NCBI RefSeq assembly: GCF_012275515.1
Contig: NZ_JAAZQL010000001.1
Coordinates: 1,099,006-1,163,005, forward strand
DNA length: 64,000 nucleotides
Origin: Novosphingobium sp. SG707
Lineage (GTDB): Bacteria; Pseudomonadota; Alphaproteobacteria; Sphingomonadales; Sphingomonadaceae
Reading direction: 5' to 3'
Shown here in pieces: positions 61,108 through 64,000 of the stretch. The notes below the pieces were generated by a model that was given only the letters and a program-made list of their open reading frames with translations, made no database searches and had not been told where the DNA came from. How positions within the stretch are numbered: position 1 is the first letter of the stretch; each line of letters opens with the position of its first letter. The translations under genes and the position numbers were made by a program.

Positions 61108-62292
61108 TTACGCGCCGATGGCGGCGCGGAGACGCGCCATATCCTCATGCCTGCTGGCAATATCGCCGCGCGGCGCGGCCATGCGCAGATCGCGCAGGAT
61201 TTCGAGCGAGCGCAGCAAAGCCTCCAGCGGCGGCCCGCTGGCGGTGATGCCCTGCATATGGCCCGGCGCCATTGTCTGCGCAGGACCGGCCACGAAACGG
61301 CTGACCAACTGATCGTGATGCTGGGCCGCAATCGCGCCAAACGCATCGCACACCCCCAGAAAGGCCCGCACATTGGCCACAAACCACGGCGCATCGCGGT
61401 CGCTCTCCACATGATCGAGCAATTGATCGAGGATCGAGCGGCGGCTCATACACTCGCGCAGGCGCAATTGTTCGGCCGGCAGCATATAGGGCAGCTTTTC
61501 ATGCAGCAATTGCGCGTAATAGGGATCGCTGGCCCGGCACAGACCCAGCATCAGGTCGATCTCGTTGATCCCGGCAAAATCGCCCGCATTGGCCCCGCGA
61601 TAGACCTGCCGCCCCACGCGATAAGGTTTGTAATAGGGCCGCACGCAATAGAAAAAGCGATCAATGTCAAGCGTTTCAAATAAGCGCGCATTGCACGCCG
61701 CCACGCCTTTCAGCGCTCCTTCTGCCTCGGCAAACAGCACATCGGCCACCGGGCTGCTCGCGCCCAGCGGCACCAGACGGGTCAGCGCATAGGCGGCGCT
61801 TTGCAGGCCGAAAATGCCTCGCGTGTTCTCATCGATGAACAGGAATTCGTCGTGCAAAGTGGTGAAACTGCGCCGCAACCCGCCCACCGCGCGATTATGC
61901 GTGGCCAGATGCGCGGTGGCGAAACGCGGCGCCATACCGATCGACACGCCCACATGCAGCGCCAGCGCGCTGGCCGTGGCAAAGGGCGAGGTGGTCTCGC
62001 GGTCCGGGTTGGTCAGTTCGTGGCGGCGCAGCGCCCCCAGATACATGCCCACATCGCCCAGCAATTCGAGCGCGCCGTCAAACCCGTCATGCGTGCGCCC
62101 CTCGGCCAGCAGGGGGGCCAGCAATTCCTCGCCCCGGCGCACCAGTTCCTCTTTCAGCTCGCCGCCTATGCCCTCGACCTGCGCGCGGTCGCCTTGCGCG
62201 AAATAGAGTTCCTCCAGCGCGGTGTTGATCGCGGCGAAATCGTGGCGGATCCATTGGTTGAGAGCGACATCAGGGGACATGGCGGGGGGCAT
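61108..62292 (-). CDS. PrnB-family (DUF1864) heme protein, IDO/TDO superfamily
   Basis: 394-aa helical protein of the PrnB family. PrnB (monodechloroaminopyrrolnitrin synthase) rearranges 7-chlorotryptophan in pyrrolnitrin synthesis and is a structural relative of indoleamine and tryptophan 2,3-dioxygenases. Family hallmarks: LDIDRFFYCVRPYYKPYRVG, VYRGANAGDFAGINEIDLML, and a His pair at about residues 325-326 (AAQHHDQLVSRF), where a proximal heme ligand is expected. None of the partners prnA (halogenase), prnC or prnD is nearby, so the substrate is probably unchlorinated, perhaps tryptophan or an indole derivative (inference). ATG 62292 has GGAG 10 nt upstream; starts at 62310 (TTG) and 62280 are possible. 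Downstream of lrp (129 bp). Confidence 0.85.
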   Translation of the reverse strand: MPPAMSPDVALNQWIRHDFAAINTALEELYFAQGDRAQVEGIGGELKEELVRRGEELLAPLLAEGRTHDGFDGALELLGDVGMYLGALRRHELTNPDRETTSPFATASALALHVGVSIGMAPRFATAHLATHNRAVGGLRRSFTTLHDEFLFIDENTRGIFGLQSAAYALTRLVPLGASSPVADVLFAEAEGALKGVAACNARLFETLDIDRFFYCVRPYYKPYRVGRQVYRGANAGDFAGINEIDLMLGLCRASDPYYAQLLHEKLPYMLPAEQLRLRECMSRRSILDQLLDHVESDRDAPWFVANVRAFLGVCDAFGAIAAQHHDQLVSRFVAGPAQTMAPGHMQGITASGPPLEALLRSLEILRDLRMAAPRGDIASRHEDMARLRAAIGA

Positions 62293-62421
62293 GGCGCAAA
62301 GCTCCGGCAAGGTGTGAATCGCAACATCCTATTCCAGCATATCCGGAAAAGGGTTCCTGATTTCCCGCCACATCGCCCTTGCGCAGAATAGATCACAACG
62401 CCAAAGGACCAGCAAGGAACT

Positions 62422-62874
62422 CTATTCCGCCGCTGCCATCACCGCGCCCGCCCGCTTGATCCGCTTCATGCCGATGGTGGTGTTGAACCGCTCCACCCCC
62501 GGCATCCGGCGCAATTGCCCGCGCAACAATCCGTCCAGATGGGCCACGTCGCGCGCCATCACATGCAGCAGATAATCCGCATCGCCCGCCGTGGTATAAC
62601 AGGCAATCACACTGGGATGCGCGCAGGCCGCCGCCTCGAACGCGGCATGGTCGGCAAAGCTGACCGACACCTGCACAAAGGCGTCCAGCGTCAGCCCCAC
62701 CGCTTCCGGCTCGACCATCGCGCGATAACCAAGGATCGCGCCCGACGCCTCCAGCCCCTGCACCCGGTTCCAGCAGGGCGTCTTGGACATGCCCACCTCC
62801 TCGGCCAGATCAGCGAAGGACTGGCGGGCATCGCGCTCCAGCGCGCCCAGAATGGCGCGGTCGAACCTGTCCAT
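62422..62874 (-). CDS. Lrp/AsnC-family regulator
   Basis: 150-aa feast/famine regulator. The N-terminal helix-turn-helix contains LDAFV-preceding FADLAEEVGMSKTPCWNRVQ (about residues 20-40), and the C-terminal RAM ligand-binding domain runs from FVQVSVSF to VERFNTTIGMKRIK. Its ATG follows the amidohydrolase stop directly (TAA then ATG), so both are in one operon, with the PrnB-like gene next. Lrp proteins usually sense an amino acid, which supports an amino-acid role for this cluster. Confidence 0.92.
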   Translation of the reverse strand: MDRFDRAILGALERDARQSFADLAEEVGMSKTPCWNRVQGLEASGAILGYRAMVEPEAVGLTLDAFVQVSVSFADHAAFEAAACAHPSVIACYTTAGDADYLLHVMARDVAHLDGLLRGQLRRMPGVERFNTTIGMKRIKRAGAVMAAAE

Positions 62875-64000
62875 TTACAGCGTGCTCTTGCCCGATTGCT
62901 TCACCACGGCACCGCCCTTCATGACGAAGGAAACCTTCTCCAGCCGCCGCACATCCTGCAACGGATCGCCATCAACCGCCACCAGATCGGCAAAACGCCC
63001 CGCCTCAACGCGGCCCACATCCTTGCTGCCCAGCAATTCGGCGGCAACCCCGGTGGCGGCGCGGATCGCGTCCATCGGCTTCATCCCGGCCTCGACCATC
63101 AGCGCAAATTCCTGCGCATTCTCGCCATGGACCGACATGCCGAAAGTGTCGGTGCCAAAGGCTATCTTCACCCCCGCCAGATAGGCGTCATGCAGGTTCT
63201 TGCGCAGCACCGGGGCCACATGCAAAGCCTTGTCGGCGGTCGAGGGATTGAGCTGTTCAGGGTGGGTCTTGGCCCGCTGATAGACCTTGTCGCCCACCAG
63301 CATCGTGGGCACCAGATAGGTGCCATATTGCTTGTAGAGCTTATAGCTGCCCGCATCGCCAAACGATCCATGCTCGATCGAATCGACGCCCAGCGTGATG
63401 GCATGGTCGATCGCCTGCTTGCCATGGGCATGGGCCGCCACCTTCATCCCCAGCGCATGGGCGGTTTCCACCACCGCCTTGATTTCATCGTCGCTCATCA
63501 ATTGCCAGTCGGGATTGTCGCCAATCGACATCACCCCGCCCGAAGGCATGATCTTGATCAGATCCACCCCTTCGCGATGCAACCGGCGCACGGTGCGGCG
63601 CGCATCATCGGCCCCATCGACCAGATTGTCGGCAATATGCGGAATTTCCGCGATTTCCGGGTTCAGCCCATTGGCCCCGTCGCCATGCCCGCCCGTCGGC
63701 CCCAGCGCTGAACCGGCCACCCACAGGCGCGGCCCCGGCACCGCCCCTTCGGCAATCTCACGCTTGAGCGCCACGACCACCGCCGTCTCGCCCCCGCAAT
63801 CGCGCACCGAGGTAAAGCCTGCCAGCAAGGTGGCGCGGGCATAGGCGGTCGCGTCGATGGCGCGCTGGAAATCGCTGCGCGTCACGGCGTTGCGGATCGG
63901 GTCGCCGGGGTGGAAACCATGGGTGATATGGTCATGCGTGTCGATCAGTCCGGGCAGCACCGTCTTGTCCGACAGATCGAGCACCGCCGCGCCGGGACGG
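62875..64000 (-). CDS. Amidohydrolase (Xaa-Pro dipeptidase/imidazolonepropionase-like), N-terminus beyond window
   Basis: Metal-dependent amidohydrolase-superfamily enzyme. The frame is open to base 64000 without a start of its own, so the N-terminal part (and any signal peptide) is missing. At least 375 residues are visible. Metal ligands: the HxH-type motif in LIDTHDHITHGF, the carboxylated Lys in GVDLIKIMPSGG, His residues in VAAHAHGKQAIDH and SIEHGS, and the final Asp in IAFGTDTFGMSVHG. This layout matches the group of prolidase-like and N-acyl-amino-acid hydrolases common in sphingomonads. A dipeptide or N-acyl amino acid is the likely substrate, in line with the M20 peptidase and Lrp in the same region. 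A GTG at 63984 is an internal codon. Confidence 0.87.
   Translation of the reverse strand, partial: RPGAAVLDLSDKTVLPGLIDTHDHITHGFHPGDPIRNAVTRSDFQRAIDATAYARATLLAGFTSVRDCGGETAVVVALKREIAEGAVPGPRLWVAGSALGPTGGHGDGANGLNPEIAEIPHIADNLVDGADDARRTVRRLHREGVDLIKIMPSGGVMSIGDNPDWQLMSDDEIKAVVETAHALGMKVAAHAHGKQAIDHAITLGVDSIEHGSFGDAGSYKLYKQYGTYLVPTMLVGDKVYQRAKTHPEQLNPSTADKALHVAPVLRKNLHDAYLAGVKIAFGTDTFGMSVHGENAQEFALMVEAGMKPMDAIRAATGVAAELLGSKDVGRVEAGRFADLVAVDGDPLQDVRRLEKVSFVMKGGAVVKQSGKSTL

Noticed and set aside
61108..62292. Pyrrolnitrin biosynthetic cluster
   Set aside because: Only a PrnB-family gene is present; no tryptophan halogenase, PrnC or PrnD-like gene is in the window.
1..64000. tRNA, rRNA, CRISPR arrays, insertion sequences, prophage or integrase genes
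   Set aside because: None recognised on either strand by reading; a covariance-model scan would be needed to exclude small RNAs.

Overview
The window is GC-rich, densely coded DNA without any rRNA, tRNA, transposase or CRISPR array that I could recognise. It has an aromatic-acid pathway, two TonB-dependent receptors (one under an ECF sigma/anti-sigma pair), FixL/FixJ-type signalling, DUF421, RcnB-like and RMD1-like proteins, and many ATGA-type gene overlaps. This suggests a free-living alphaproteobacterium, most likely a sphingomonad such as Novosphingobium; the taxonomic call is inference from gene content.

Layout. 1-7 kb: a 3-phenylpropionate/cinnamate-type pathway. It holds an hcaE-like ring-hydroxylating dioxygenase alpha subunit (cut by the left edge), its divergent hcaR-like LysR regulator, mhpC, a bidirectional terminator, an mhpDFE-like operon and a divergent IclR regulator. 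The remaining dioxygenase subunits, the dihydrodiol dehydrogenase and the ring-cleavage enzyme are not in the window and may lie to the left. 7-11 kb: a 743-residue protein of unknown function, a DUF421 membrane protein and an Xre/RES toxin-antitoxin pair. 11-24 kb: a sensory block with three FixL-like kinases (one with a degenerate ATP site), one FixJ-like regulator, a CYTH-CHAD protein, a GAF-PAS-GGDEF-EAL protein with a dead GGDEF motif, an RcnB-like protein, an alpha/beta hydrolase that seems to lack its catalytic His, and a receiver-like protein without the phospho-Asp. 24.6-26.3 kb: two secreted low-complexity proteins, the second with an OmpA domain. 26.4-32 kb: ECF sigma, FecR, TonB receptor and AppA-like phytase in one operon. 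32-34.5 kb: an RMD1/DUF155 protein and an MFS exporter.

34.4-40.9 kb: a valine/isobutyryl-CoA operon (mmsA, acyl-CoA dehydrogenase, HIBYL-CoA hydrolase, enoyl-CoA hydratase, mmsB) with a divergent LysR gene. 40.8-43.5 kb: argO with a coupled 30-codon small frame, argP, and a MarR-GNAT fusion behind a 28-bp near-palindrome. 43.5-51.3 kb: a tripartite RND efflux operon (outer-membrane factor, adaptor, pump) with a divergent OmpR-type two-component system.

51.5-64 kb: after a small secreted protein comes the most unusual region. It carries a VOC protein, a MarR regulator, an NSS-family amino-acid transporter, a class V PLP enzyme with kynureninase-like features, a secreted M20 peptidase, a TonB receptor, a double-CDGSH/bicupin protein, a PrnB-family (IDO/TDO superfamily) heme protein, an Lrp regulator and an amidohydrolase cut by the right edge. 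Together they look like uptake and breakdown of a peptide or an (indole-type) amino acid through an oxidative ring-opening step. That pathway is my inference and is the best candidate here for an undescribed system.

A recurring regulatory theme is visible directly: several regulator genes (hcaR-like, IclR, argP, MarR-GNAT) have perfect or near-perfect palindromes that touch or lie just before their own start codons, as expected for autoregulation.
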